From positions 1 to 30,016 of the forward strand of contig JAAVTG010000657.1 in assembly GCA_011947345.1 (NCBI GenBank): a stretch of DNA of 30,016 bases, in the 5' to 3' direction. Made by a program: the position numbers and the translations under genes. Source of the stretch: Phytophthora quininea. Taxonomy: Eukaryota; Oomycota; Peronosporomycetes; Peronosporales; Peronosporaceae. A model generated the notes under the pieces. The model was not told where the DNA came from. It was given only the letters and a program-made list of their open reading frames with translations, and ran no database searches. Of the stretch, positions 19,111 through 30,016 are shown piece by piece (the first letter of the stretch is position 1; each line of letters starts with the position of its first letter).

Positions 19111-19923
19111 ACGATTGCGTGGAGGCTGATTCCGACATCGGACTCGACTAGATGCCGAGTGCAACTTCGCGTTGCGACTCGCTCGCTGCACAAGGCGACG
19201 ATAGACGAAGAGGAGAAGTTGCAATGGAGCAGACGGAGTCAACTTTGGATGGGAGCCGCGGAGCTCTGTGATCCACACGGAGCGGGTTCGGCGCCCTCGC
19301 TTGCACATAGTGGGCCGCCGTTAGCTCACAATGCGGCGATGCATTCTATGTAGTCCGACGTCGCGGGCCACTTGAACGAGTCGTCCGTCGTGGGGCGTAC
19401 GCAGAAACCCTCTCTGCAGAGCTGCATATCATCTCGCTGAAGAAGCCAGGAGGCTCAAGCCAAATCCGCTTTGTTCGCCCCACACGTAGGTGAGTAACGC
19501 ACACCATCGGCAAGGACCTTTTCGCCATGCAACATGAACGCGAAAGAGCATAACGTGTTGGCCCAAATATGTCCAATTCAATGCAACATTCGTCTCTGCG
19601 ATCCCCTGATCCATGCCATCGCTATCCACAGGAAAGCATGGCACTCCATCCTTTCAAATAAAACTTGTCCAAACCTCTTTTGCCATCGAAAAGAAAACTC
19701 GTGTGCATTTTTGACGATGGCGACCGTCGTGCAGCATTTCTACACCAATGTCGTCTGTTTGTAGCCATCAAAACGTTAGATCCGAGTCCAACCCCTTAAT
19801 TCTGTCTCATCCCATACAAACCACCAAAACCCGTATTCCCAAACATACCCTTAATAACCACCGGCAGAGGCGTCACGTTGTCTGCTTTGCCTCACTCTCA
19901 ATAGACAGCGCTGGGCACAAGTG
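19111..19923. other. Upstream region of the START-FYVE gene; no gene seen
   Basis: No reading frame here is convincing. A minus-strand stretch at about 19430-19640 is open but unrecognised and shares no clear frame with its surroundings. The last 130 bp before 19924 are pyrimidine-rich, as in an oomycete promoter or leader. Confidence 0.4.
19892..19898 (+). promoter_or_regulatory. Possible oomycete initiator (Inr) element
   Basis: TCACTCT matches the TCAYTYY core of the oomycete initiator and lies 26 nt upstream of the ATG at 19924. The downstream half of the consensus is poorly matched, so this is only suggestive. Confidence 0.3.
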
Positions 19924-22900
19924 ATGGCTCGCAGGGGGTCTTCTTCGTCGCGCGTGGCGGCCCCTCCGCAAGACCCGGCGCCCTCCCAGCGCACCTGGAC
20001 GCCTCTACGTGAAGACTACTTCCAGCCGCCGCTGCTGTCCTCCAGGGAGCGCCAGTATCTGGTGCGCAAGGCGTGCGAAGCCGCCCAAGAGCTGGTAGAG
20101 CGCGCCCGCTCGGCCGGAGGGCCCATCGCCTGGCGCCACATCGAGAAAAACAATGGCGTGCAGATCTACGCCGGTGCACCCAAGTCTGGGGCTGCTGGGG
20201 CGGCTCTCAGCGCCGCCAGCATGTGCGGCGTCACCTGCGTCCCGGGTACTGTCAAGGAGGTGGCGTCACTGTTCCAATTGGGCAGTACACGCCACATGAA
20301 GGAGTTCGCCAGAGCCCACAGAGAGTGGTTCTATGATGGCGTGGTACTACACACGCTAGCGCCGAGAACGAAGGAGAAACCACTCCATCAAGTGACAGCC
20401 AAGTGGATGGTCGTACAGACCCCACACGGCCTCCCCATCGAGATTTCTGCTACTTGGAGTGTCAGGACAAGTTCATCGATGCTAAAGGGCGCAAAGGATG
20501 GGTGTTGGGCCAACATTCAATCAAACTACCAGGCTGTGACGAGCTCAAACGCGAGTTTGGACTGGTACGAGGCAGTCTGTACCACTCGGGCTTTGTCGTC
20601 GTGGAGAGCGAGGAGCGACCTGGACACGTGGACGTGATCCACCTCGTGCAGATCAATTTCAAAGAACATACCCCCGTACCGGCGAACTTCCTGAGAGGAA
20701 GAGTCGTGTTTGTTGCACAAGTGAGGAACATGCTGCGCAGCAAGAGACTCAACGAGCAGAGATATCTGAGCGACTTGGAGCTGGTGCCGCGCAAATACCG
20801 CGCGAGATGTGCAGTCTGCCAAGACTCGTTCTCGCTGCTGTTATTGCGGAAGTTGAACTGCCGCAAATGCGGTGAAGTCGTCTGTGCGGCTTGTAGCAAG
20901 GAGTTTCCGATTGAAAACCGCAACGTTGCACCCACCCAGGGAGGTGAGGAAGTGCGGAAGCTGCGCATCTGTATGCACTGCTTCCAGGTGATCACGAATG
21001 CGCCGAAACCCGCCTCGGCGCTGGTGGAGCCTCCTCATTCATCGACCATGTCGCTGAGCTTCTTAGGGTACCATGACGATGAACAACGTGCGTCGTACAT
21101 GACACAACGTAGTCGACGCCACGGACGCGGGGAAACCGAGCAAGCCCCGAAGATCTTCTTGCAGTCGATGCGACGCGAGAAGTCGTCGCACCGACGCATG
21201 TCCAATACGTCGCCAATTCCTGGCTTTGGCGCTGACTTCCCACCTTCGACATCTCGCCATCGTACGCCAGGAGATGAACAATATGAACAACTCTACGAGC
21301 GATCGCAGCGCTACCAGCAGCAGCGTCAGGACTATGACCGATCTCATCGCCAAGTGCGTGGCAGTCAACGTATGAGACCTTCCGAGTTCCGACCCAGCCA
21401 GAGTATGTCCTTGGATGACCCCATTGCTAGAGGGGAGGCCGCGATACACTACAAATGCCGGGGCCGCCCGCGATAGCACCGCCCGCCTCCATTTTCGACC
21501 GACCCGTTAACAACGGGGCGCTTCTCGTCGTCCGCAAATGCCGCGAAGCCACAGCAGCGATATGTTAGTGGGCTCTAGCGGCAACATGAGCAACTTCAGT
21601 CGTCTCCAGGAGTTAGACAGTCGCGAACGGCAAGAGCAAATGATGCGTCAAGGCAACTACTTGGCTCGCACCAGCATCGATCGGATGCCTGATGCATACA
21701 TGTCGGCGCTGCAACAGGCGAGTCGTGACAAACAAGACTTTGCCGCCCCACCGCCTATGTATCAAGCCCCGCCTAGTGACTTCGGGGCCTATGGCGCGCG
21801 AGGATTTACACCGGATTTTAGCAACTACGATACCTCGCTGGACGACCCGAACGCTGCTCCTCCGCTCGACATGAGTGCGCTGACAACGAACGAATCGACC
21901 ATCCCGATTTCTCTTTCCTCAATGAGTAACGCCGAACCACCCACCGCATACCACCAGGCTCCACCGCAAAGCCCAGTTGTTCATCGCCGAAACCTCGAAC
22001 AGGAACGGAAACGGGAACGGCCGCAGGAACGATTGCAGGAACGCCCAGTAGATCGGCCACAGGGACGACCCGTAGACCGATCACAGGAACAACCAATGGA
22101 ACGACCGCGGGAACGTCTGCCGGAACGACCGGTGGAGCAAGCTGTTGAACGACCACAGGAACCGGTTCAAGAGCGCCAGTCGATGAGCTCGGATTCTTCT
22201 GCGAGCTCCATTGATATCGATACGTATGATGACCCGCAGCCAATTGCAACGGCGCCTCCAATTGCGGAGCGGAGCCACAACGACGAGCTCTCGCAGAAAG
22301 AGTTGAAAGCTGTGGTGGCACCGGCTCCTATTGTGGCGCCAATTCGTAAGCCAGTGGGAGCAAGCGAAAATGGCAATGCAACAACGTATGTCCACGACAC
22401 GGACGAAGACTCAGAAACCTCGATGGGCGCTTCGGACGAAGAAGAGGAACGCTTATCGAGCAGGAAGCAGCGTCTTAACATGCTGCAGCGTCTGCACATC
22501 GATGACGAGGCCGAGGAAACCAAAGCCGAGGAGTTTGCCGAGACTCCGGCGCTGCCTCCGCCATCGCCATCCGCACACTCTGCCACTCGTAAGATGCTAG
22601 AGCGTGCGTCCATCGCCAACTCGTTGGGAGCGCCTTCTCATTCTGGAAGCGTCGACGACATCGTTAACTCTGAGGAGCTTCGTAGTCACTCCCCAGCTAT
22701 CGAGACGAACGACTCGAGACAAGTTGAGGTTCCTGAGGGGCGGAAAAGGTTGGAGACTTGGTGGACCACGAATTCCAACCGGTCCAGAATGAAAACGAGC
22801 AGAAGCAAGAAGTAGCAGCTGCTGTTGTTCATGAGCAACAAACCGACGCCTCTAACAACGAGGACCGCGACGTTGATGCTGTTGCAAGGAAATACACCGT

Positions 22901-24449
22901 CGTGGGGCCTAGCGAAGAGGAAGACGACGAAGATCTGGTGGACCACGAGCACCGAGCGTCTGAGAATGGCAGCGACAGCGATGGCTTTGCCCAGCGAGAT
23001 TCCGAGCTGCTACTTGACACTGCTGGCTGTGATATGAACTACTTGGACGACGATATGCGCCAGTTCCACGACCACTCGCTGTTTATGCGTCCTAGTCGCA
23101 ATGGTGGGGCGCCCAGTTTACAGGGAGGGCAGAGCTTCTCGTCCCAACTGAAGGACGGCATGTCTGTGCCTCCCAGCGAGCTACTATCATCTTCAGGCAG
23201 GACAGGCAATGGCACTCCGCCGTATGAGCACATCCCCACGTCTCCGAAAGGCGAGTCTGCTGTCAAACAAGTAGAAATTAGTCGGCCTGCTCGTCCAACT
23301 ATTAACCGCGAGGGTACGTATGCTCTTAATCGCATGGCTTCCGAGGAGCGTGAGATCTCGAGAAGCGGGCCTGTTCGTTCGGCTGGCCGAGTGGTGCTGG
23401 ACGCGCAGAAGGTTCCGAGTCCCAAGAGCTCTCCGACTGCGGTGGATGGCACGAACGATCGCTTCGCTGTCACTGGCACCAGCCTCGTGTCTGCGCCCGT
23501 CGAAGACTCAGCCGAAGATCTGCCCCCACCGATTGTGCCTATGTCGGTGTCTCTGTCTGCCCAAGCATATGAGGACGACGATGTACAAGCCAGCGGCGAC
23601 CGCGTTTCGGAATGCGAATCGCGCGCGTCTAGCCGAATGTCCTTCTCGTCCATCGCCAGCAGTGGACCTCGCGGCAGCAGCATCCGTGACAGTCAAATTG
23701 ATATGACGACGCCTCCTGCTACGCCTCCTACGACTGCCTCGCCCGCCCCAATCGGCCGACTTTCGGCCACATCCGAGTCTTCGCCTGTGGCTGTTGCCTC
23801 GGCGTTGGAGCTGGCAGCTTCTAACGAAGCGTCCGACGCTCTGTATCCCCACAGTAGCCCAGAGATGACACGCACTCCTCTCAGCAACGGCAGCGCGCCA
23901 CCATCGTATCTACCGGATCGCTTCCGCACCTTGGACCAGCTTCAAAAGCAGCAAGTGAAGCCCAGTCCAGCACTGACTGCGACTCCGAGACAGAGCAACG
24001 ACAGTGGCGCTGCTCTTGACAGCTTCCAATTGGACTTCTCAGCGTCTTTCAATGCGAGTCAAGACGAGCCTGCTGCTGATCGTAATAGCGGTGGTGTTGA
24101 GGGCCTCTCGCAGCTGCCGCTGACCGATGAGCGCAACCGCGCTAGTAGTACTGGTAGCAACGACGTGCAAGTTCGCTACAAACCGTTTGGCTCTTCCGTA
24201 CTCGACGCGGTCCTTGACTCGGACGTGCTCTCATCGTCGGATGAGGACGACAGTGAGGACGAGAACATGTTGCTATCTGCTCGTCAGCTGTACGAACGCT
24301 TCGGCAACACGAAGCAGCTCTCTCGGATGGGAGGCAACCGTCCCGGATTCCAGCGAACGCTGAGCCAGATTCAGCAGAGCTTCGACCAGCTGAGTGACAG
24401 CGAGGACGAAGCCCCGCGAGCGGCTTCAGCTGCCGTTCGTAGGCGGTAG
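19924..24449 (+). CDS. START-like / FYVE zinc-finger protein with long disordered tail
   Basis: This is a probable membrane-associated lipid-sensing protein of about 1500 residues. Residues about 1-240 resemble the START-like module that oomycetes often place before FYVE. Residues about 295-360 form a FYVE-type zinc finger with paired cysteines (CAVC, CRKCG, CAAC, CMHC). The PI3P-binding R+HHCRxCG motif is altered to RKLNCRKCG, so lipid binding may be weak or lost. The remaining 1100 or so residues are low-complexity: Ser/Pro-rich, acidic patches, and a PxER-type repeat. Frame breaks of one missing base each lie near 20439, in the A3 run 21453-21455, the G4 run 21515-21518 and the G4 run 22737-22740; between the second and third a short stretch reads in a third frame (MPGPPAIAPPASIFDRPV). 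GTG ATG at 19921 makes ATG 19924 the start. No intron is needed. Confidence 0.82.
22000..22180 (+). repeat. Coding minisatellite, 12-bp period
   Basis: About fifteen imperfect units built on GGAACGACCxxx encode a four-residue pattern such as RPxE or RPVD (for example RPQERLQERPVDRPQGRP). The unit is a multiple of three, so copy-number change would not shift the frame. Confidence 0.8.
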
Positions 24450-24526
24450 AATCAATATGGTGAAGCGTAAATGGATGTTTATTTGTTAGAAGGAACTTTT
24501 GAATGAACTGTGAATCCTCGTTGCTC

Positions 24527-25605
24527 TCACGCGCGCTGAGCTCTGTCATGACCCGCTTCGTAGTCCACGAAAGGACCCTCGGCAACGTGGTATGGCGCGC
24601 GATTCACCGTGACGAGTTTGATGTGGTCCCAGTTGACGATTGCCTTGATCGCAGGGATCTGGTACAGGTCTCGCAAGTACTGCACAACGCACAGGTAAGT
24701 CACGGGCAAATGTCATCTGCAGGTGTAAGAACGTACCCCAACGACGCTCGGGAACTCTGTCAAGTGGCGTTTATCCGACTTCTTCTGTAGCGCGTCGATG
24801 CGAATTAGCGCGTTGAACAGGCGGACATCTGTCTCGGTGATGCTGTTCCCCAAGATGAAGCGCTTCTTGGTCAATAGGTCGTTCAGTTTATTGACTCTCT
24901 CAAAGTTCTCCACAGTGAGTTGTTCAGCTTCTTCTGGTGATTTAGCGAATACAGTGTTGAAGAGTCCAATCTGGATTGGTTCGGCGACGTTCTCGTTGGC
25001 AGCATCGATCTCCGCTCTCAACTCCTCGGGATACAAGTGCACATTGGATGGCACCAACTCACGGAAAGCTGAGTCGAAGGTGTGGAGGATACCTGTTGAT
25101 TGCTCGGACACAACGGTGTGGGTCTTCTTGTCCCACAGCAGTGGCATGGAGAAGTAGCGTGGAGCAGGATCGGCCTTCTCGTACACGTCACGGAGGAACT
25201 TGCAGTGGTTCACTGTGTCTGGGGTGCAGTCCTTGGTCGAGTACGTCTTGCCATTAAATCCAACGGTAGTGGACGATGTTGTAGGGTCCACAAAGGCCCA
25301 GCCGATGTGAGTATCGTCGTCGTCATCTGGTTTGGACTTTGGTAGACTGGGTGAGCCACCGACACACTGACGATGTCCTGGAGACCCAGCAGATTGCGAG
25401 CAGCAAGAGTGCGGCAAGCGAATGGGCAAGAGTACGCCACGTAGAGGTGGTAGCGGTCTTTCTCGGCTTGGAACTTGGCGTCGGCACGAGCTTCGATCTG
25501 GAAGTCGTACGGAGCGGGTTTGGCGGCCATAGGTACGACTGGAAAGAAGAGTGTGCGCAGCAAGGCAAATCGAGGAATGAGCCTGAAGTGCTTGGTCTTT
25601 AGCAT
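24527..25605 (-). CDS. Glutathionyl-hydroquinone reductase (Ecm4/xi-class GST)
   Basis: Enzymes of this family remove glutathione from S-glutathionyl-hydroquinones using a catalytic cysteine. The thioredoxin-like domain carries CPFAC (Cys35 counting from ATG 25530), in place of the usual CPWA; a GWAF segment and the C-terminal helical domain (ILGNSITETDVRLFNALIRI, YLRDLYQIP, VNWDHIK) match the family. Exon 1 runs to 24737 and exon 2 from 24679 to TGA 24529-24527, with a GTACGT...GTGCAG intron. A one-base deficit at the T3 run 25338-25340 breaks exon 1. Two starts are possible: ATG 25530 (MAAKPAPYDF) gives a cytosolic enzyme, while ATG 25605 adds a basic, hydrophobic leader (MLKTKHFRLIPRFALLRTLF) that could target mitochondria. 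It converges on the START-FYVE gene with 77 bp between. Confidence 0.87.
24680..24736 (-). other. Intron of glutathionyl-hydroquinone reductase gene
   Basis: This is a 57-nt phase-0 intron with a GTACGT donor and GTTGTGCAG acceptor. It joins EFPSVVG to YLRDLYQIP, which is the expected family order. Confidence 0.8.
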
Positions 25606-25794
25606 TGCCGAGCGGATCTGAGAATGGCAGTCGAACTTCGACGGCAAGACTTCGACAACCCACTTTGCGATCACTTCGACGATCACTTCGCTCCTGACTA
25701 GGAAGCTAACGCCTGCAACTGAAATGGCTACTGTAGTTATCGTATTTGCGCATGAAGTTGTGCAGCTCTATTGTGTTGAAGGCTTTATCGGCCC

Positions 25795-28700
25795 TTACGA
25801 CTCGGCAGAGCAAGACACTGCGGTAGCACGCTGATGCCGCACAACCAGCTCGGTTAGGAACGCCAAGACACGCTCTGTGCCGGCAGTTCCCAGCTCGTCC
25901 AGGTCGGACAGCGATACCGTGACGATACCGCCACTGCTCTTCTCAACGGCATCTTCCGTCTGCTCTGCCTCAATGACTGAGCCCATGTGAATAGCTACAC
26001 CGGCAGGAGCGTGCTGAGCTCCGATCAAACTAGCCACCGGGTGACTCCAAAGCACAGTGGGCGGTGGCACCGATCCGGACGTCGTGATGGCGGCAGTCAG
26101 AGACGCGAAGGTTCCTTCGGCAGCAAACTCTAGTAGTAGCAATCGTAATGAAGTTGCTACCAGCACTCGACCATTAGGAAGGAAGACGTGGCCATCGTAC
26201 AGCTCGTTTGGAAGCTGGAGTTTGAACTTTGGCGGTAGTTGCAACAGAAGTTGTGAAAGGAACGCGTCTGCAGGGGTGTAGATTCGAACGCGTTGGTCAC
26301 TAGTAACGCGGAGCAGTCGAGGCTCACGTCGACGATGGACTTCTTTGCCTAGTCCAGTGCGGCGATCTAAAGCTGAAGTACTGGCAGTGATACCTGCTGC
26401 TGTGGTCGCTGCAAGGTCTAGAACCCCGCTGCAGGTTTCACAGCCACACCAATTAAACCTTTACCCATACCTTCGATAAACCCGGGCAGTCCTCCATGTA
26501 TGGCACCTTGTGCTGGTGCTGTAATAACACCCGTGACACCAGCAATGATGCCTTGTCCTAGCTGCTTCGTACCGTGAATTAAACCCGTACCAATATGCGT
26601 GGCTACCTGTTTTCGCGGCCCTTGCGCTCGTCGTGCTGCCAGATATTCGCGATCGAGAGACAGCGTTGCGATACCCTCAGACAACGTCCCTGTGACCTTG
26701 CTGGCGGCATTGAAAGCGCCGTACAGCGAGTGCGTGAACAAACTCGTTGTTCCTCGCGAAAGTCCCAACATGAATTCTTGTGGAGACGTAACAAGCCCCG
26801 CTACTGGTTCGTAGAAGAAGTCTTTGACACCAACTCCGAGGTTGGTGACAAGTCCAACAGGATTGCCCAAGATGTCGGCCGAGCCAACTAGAGAATACAA
26901 TTGGCGCATGCACTGCATCGTGCAGTGCTGCTGTACAGTGGAAGCTAGGAAACGTCCTGTGCCGAATGCGTGGTTAAGATGTAGTGCGTTCAGGTACAGT
27001 GTAGCGCTGTCAATTTGCGACAGTGTCGAGCTCATAAAAGCTTTCGTGACTGCGATTGGGAGCCGAATGATCGTCGGGATCCTAGCGGTCTGGGCGTCCG
27101 CTTCGCCGAAATGGTTGACGAGTGTCAGGCTGAGTTGGATTTTGACAGGGTGGAGCTGCATCGTTTCGAGGTAAATCCGCCGTTCGGAGCCCAGTGTTGA
27201 GCGCTGTTTGATTTGCTTCTAGCTTGCGCTTTCGTGGTTTCGCTGGTGAGGCGACGGCGCTCAATGGGGTAGTTTTTTCATAAGCGTCCGCACATTCCGT
27301 GACGAATGCAGCTAATGCGAGAATGAACGACTCGTCGATTTGCACACGCGCTGGCTGCATCATGGCTGAGAAGTATTTGATATAGTCGACGTTGTCGTCG
27401 TAGCTCAACCGTAGAACCGACATGTGCAAAAAATGCGGTCGAATCGTCTTAGCTTTTGGCTTGGATTGCTCCTTGTCCTCATTGTCGCTTTCGTCTGAGC
27501 CTGCCCGCTCGGTCCTTTGAGCTGATCGTGTTTCCACATCTTTAGGAAGCTCATCCCGGAAACCAGCACAACCAGTCTTCTTTGTCATGATCGGCGCAAT
27601 TACGACCGGGTAAATGGCGGTACTGAGCTGATTGTCGAGCTGAAAGCACCCGATCTTTACTTCACATTGATCGTGGTCGTTGTCAATATTGGCGTAGGCG
27701 ATGTCTACGTCTTGTGCTGAGAACAGCAACAGCTCGTCTGGTTGGCTGGTTACTAGTGATAAGCTAAGTTGCGGCAATTTTAGCTGTGCGACCACCTCTG
27801 ACGTGACACCTGGAGCCGATTTCTTTTGGGCTTCATCAGTAGCAGCTGAAACCAGTTGACGAGCCTGTTTACCTGCTTTCTGCTTTCGTTCTACGGACAG
27901 CGGAACATCTTGAGCGACCATCGTCTTCGTACCAGCCTTCAAATGCCATCGGATGTAAACACGCTTTGATGCTGTAGGAACCGACGCCTGTGATGGTATC
28001 TCTACTTGCTGCGATTCGCCTGGCTGATCAAATAAAATGGAGCCGTGAAAGTCGGACGAGGCACTACCATCAATCGGTACATACCACACGCTAAGCTCTC
28101 TTTGTATGGGTAGAAAAAGCTTCATCCCAACCAAAGCAAATACTTTTACCAGGTGCTAAACTCTGCGTTACTCCACGTTGGAATGATGATGCATCCTTCG
28201 CAACACCGTCAAAAACTTGCTTAAACCAAATCGTCTCTCGCGCACAAGCGTTAGTTATTCGATACAATGGGAACTTTGCTGTATCTTCATCTGTCACCAC
28301 GATACACACCTGCACACCAGCCTCCACCCGTACCTGAACTCGTAAAACACAAATGCGAGAGGCGTCTGGCGTGCTCACCTTAAGTGCTGTCTCACTGACT
28401 TCGTGCAGCGAGAATTTGCCACTCCACAGGTAGTCGTCTGCATCCTCGTCATCTTCGACGTCTTGTATGTTTAACCTAACGCAAGAATCGCCAGGAATAC
28501 TTGAATGAGCCCACCAACTGTACTCCGATGTGGTGTTAGGAGCAAACGAAAAGATGTTTCTGTCTTTCTTGATGTCTTTGACCGTTCCGATCAGCAGTTC
28601 GTGCTTTGTTTGGTTTAGTACAAGGTAGCGCTCCACGAAAGTCACCTCCGTCGCATGGGATCCATCCACTTGTCTGAATAAAGCAACAATGTCATGATAG

Positions 28701-30016
28701 CGCTTGGAGGACTCGTTATATACACGTAGAGAAGTGTTGACGCCCAGCTGGGGGTCAAAATCCTGGGCACTGGACGACTGCAGAGAATTTCCCTTTAGTT
28801 GGATCATAATTGCAGTAGCTTCCGAGTAATAAAGAGCTAGTTGCTCCTCATCGTCGGCAGCAACTTCGGGCAGTTGTTTTAAGCTGTTCAGCTTGGTATG
28901 AATCGTTTCTAGATCAGCAAAACCGTTGTCATCCCCTCCAATTCCTTCTTTCGGGGTGAAGAAAGGGTGACTTTGCTAAACGCGCCATCATGGACATGGA
29001 CTTCGTACCTGGAATCTTTTCCGTAAATTTTGGTTGGGCAGAGAACACTAAGGGTAGTCCGGTCGAATTCTTCAACACGAATCTCGGTTCAATCACCATG
29101 AAATGGCCCGCATTTCGTTCTCTCTTTTCCTTGCTGTCAAATGATACGCTTAACGTTGCTGATCTCGATTTAAAGTCAGCGATAGACAGAACTACATTGC
29201 TGGTGCCGCTTTCCCCTTCATCGTAGCCGGAATCATTTTCAAAGGAGAAGACTTACCGCTCGTTGATTCCTCGTCAGATGCATCCAATGCGCTGGGCACT
29301 CGAAAGAGCTTACTCCAACTGGAGCCAGTCATGGAGATCGAACAATACGTCTCATCTTGAAGAGCCGACGACAGGGTATCTATACGAGAATGCGGAAGGA
29401 TCACTTGAGACGATACTAAGTGTGCGTTTTCACGGTCAGGCGCGGCTCCAGCTGTACGTCGAACCTTTTAAGCGCAAATATGACTACAGTAATGGGCACG
29501 CCGCAGTTATTCACAAGCGTTAACGGCGACCTCAACCTCATTTGAGCATATTGAAGGTTGCTTGCGTTAGAAGACGTGAAAACACGACTGTATGCGTGGA
29601 AGTAGCTTCCATTCGCTTTGCAGATTTGGCTAGGGTGGAATGGGATCGTTCCATCGAGCATTTGCTGACATTTGCAAGCATAATCGTCGAGCACAAGTGA
29701 ACATGAGGCAGTATGGATGACCTTTTCCTCCTTCTCACTTATGAACAGTTCGTTACTCCATCGATGTTCTCGGTTAGTCGATGGAGGTGGAGCTGAAAGT
29801 GTTGTGTTGTTAGACGGCTCGGATTGGGAGGGTGGCGTAGTGATATGTGGTTTAACGAACACCCTCACAGACCAAATTTGCCGGACTAATCCAAACGGTA
29901 CGCTGCAAGCTTCATTCGGATCGATCGATCCATTTCCACAATGGTATTCCCATCAACATCGAGAATTCCACAATCAACCGTTAGTCTCGTTATAAATGCG
30001 AATTTGAGACGATATC
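25795..30016 (-). CDS. VPS13: VPS13 bridge-like lipid transfer protein, C-terminal part
   Basis: VPS13 forms a long hydrophobic groove that moves phospholipids at membrane contact sites; its C-terminal third docks it on organelles. The gene enters from the right edge and ends at TAA 25797-25795. From 30016 to about 28140 the repeats match the VAB (SHR-BD) adaptor-binding region (HDGAFSKVTLSSP, LVNNCGVPI, FGWDEA). At about 26900-26420 is the ATG2_C/VPS13_C segment (LGNPVGLVTNLGVGVKDFFY, GLIHGTKQLGQGIIAGVTG). The last part resembles the PH-like tail. Frame breaks lie near 29930, 29431, 29241, 29002, 28933-28936 and 26424-26427 (each one base short), and near 28114-28118 and 27218 (each one base long). 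Such an essential-type gene with eight breaks is best read as a sequencing artefact. Confidence 0.88.

Noticed and set aside
19346..19644. Minus-strand ORFs with a transposase-like feel
   Set aside because: No catalytic motif or repeat ends could be found, and the two overlapping frames do not extend one another.
23039..23683. Minus-strand ORF of 214 codons within the START-FYVE gene
   Set aside because: Antisense to a low-complexity Ser/Pro-rich coding region; such composition gives long stop-free antisense frames by chance.
29192..29300. Intron with GTAAGT donor and ATGTAG acceptor in VPS13 near 29200-29260
   Set aside because: The intervening sequence reads as sensible acidic coding sequence (ENDSGYDEGESGTSN) once one missing T is allowed, so an intron is not needed.

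Overview
The window looks like a nuclear contig from an oomycete, most likely Phytophthora or a close relative. The reasons are a Crinkler-type (CRN) NTPase effector gene, a START-FYVE protein with a long disordered tail, a cluster of short ABCC transporters, introns of about 57-64 nt, and compact genes with very short convergent spacers. The species cannot be fixed from the sequence.

Layout. 1-2822 (+): C-terminal part of an ABCC transporter (copy A). 2847-5974 (-): Integrator subunit 7, three exons. 5975-8449: gene-poor stretch with short tandem repeats, a small putative membrane ORF and decayed coding relics. 8450-12275 (-): ABCC copy B, degenerate. 12508-13930 (+): broken CRN gene. 14520-18578 (+): ABCC copy C. 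Copies B and C are nearly identical and lie in opposite orientation, so 8450-12313 and 14482-18512 form a large inverted duplication around the CRN gene. 18579-19923: another coding relic and an upstream region. 19924-24449 (+): START-FYVE protein. 24527-25605 (-): glutathionyl-hydroquinone reductase. 25795-30016 (-): C-terminal third or so of VPS13, running off the right edge.

Reading-frame quality. Almost every gene, including conserved housekeeping ones (VPS13, INTS7), is interrupted by one-base frame breaks. I count 26: 24 are one base short and 2 one base long, mostly in homopolymers. This looks like residual long-read indel error rather than wholesale gene death. CDS entries are therefore given as whole loci with break positions listed. 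Substitution nonsense codons in copy B and in the CRN gene are better evidence of real decay.

The genes do not form one pathway. INTS7 (snRNA/transcript processing), VPS13 (lipid transfer) and the quinone reductase are housekeeping. The ABCC cluster plus CRN is an accessory, duplication-prone segment inserted among them. I did not find convincing evidence of a wholly new system. The most interesting features are the inverted duplication, the diverged island inside its otherwise homogenised arms, and the CRN locus at its centre.
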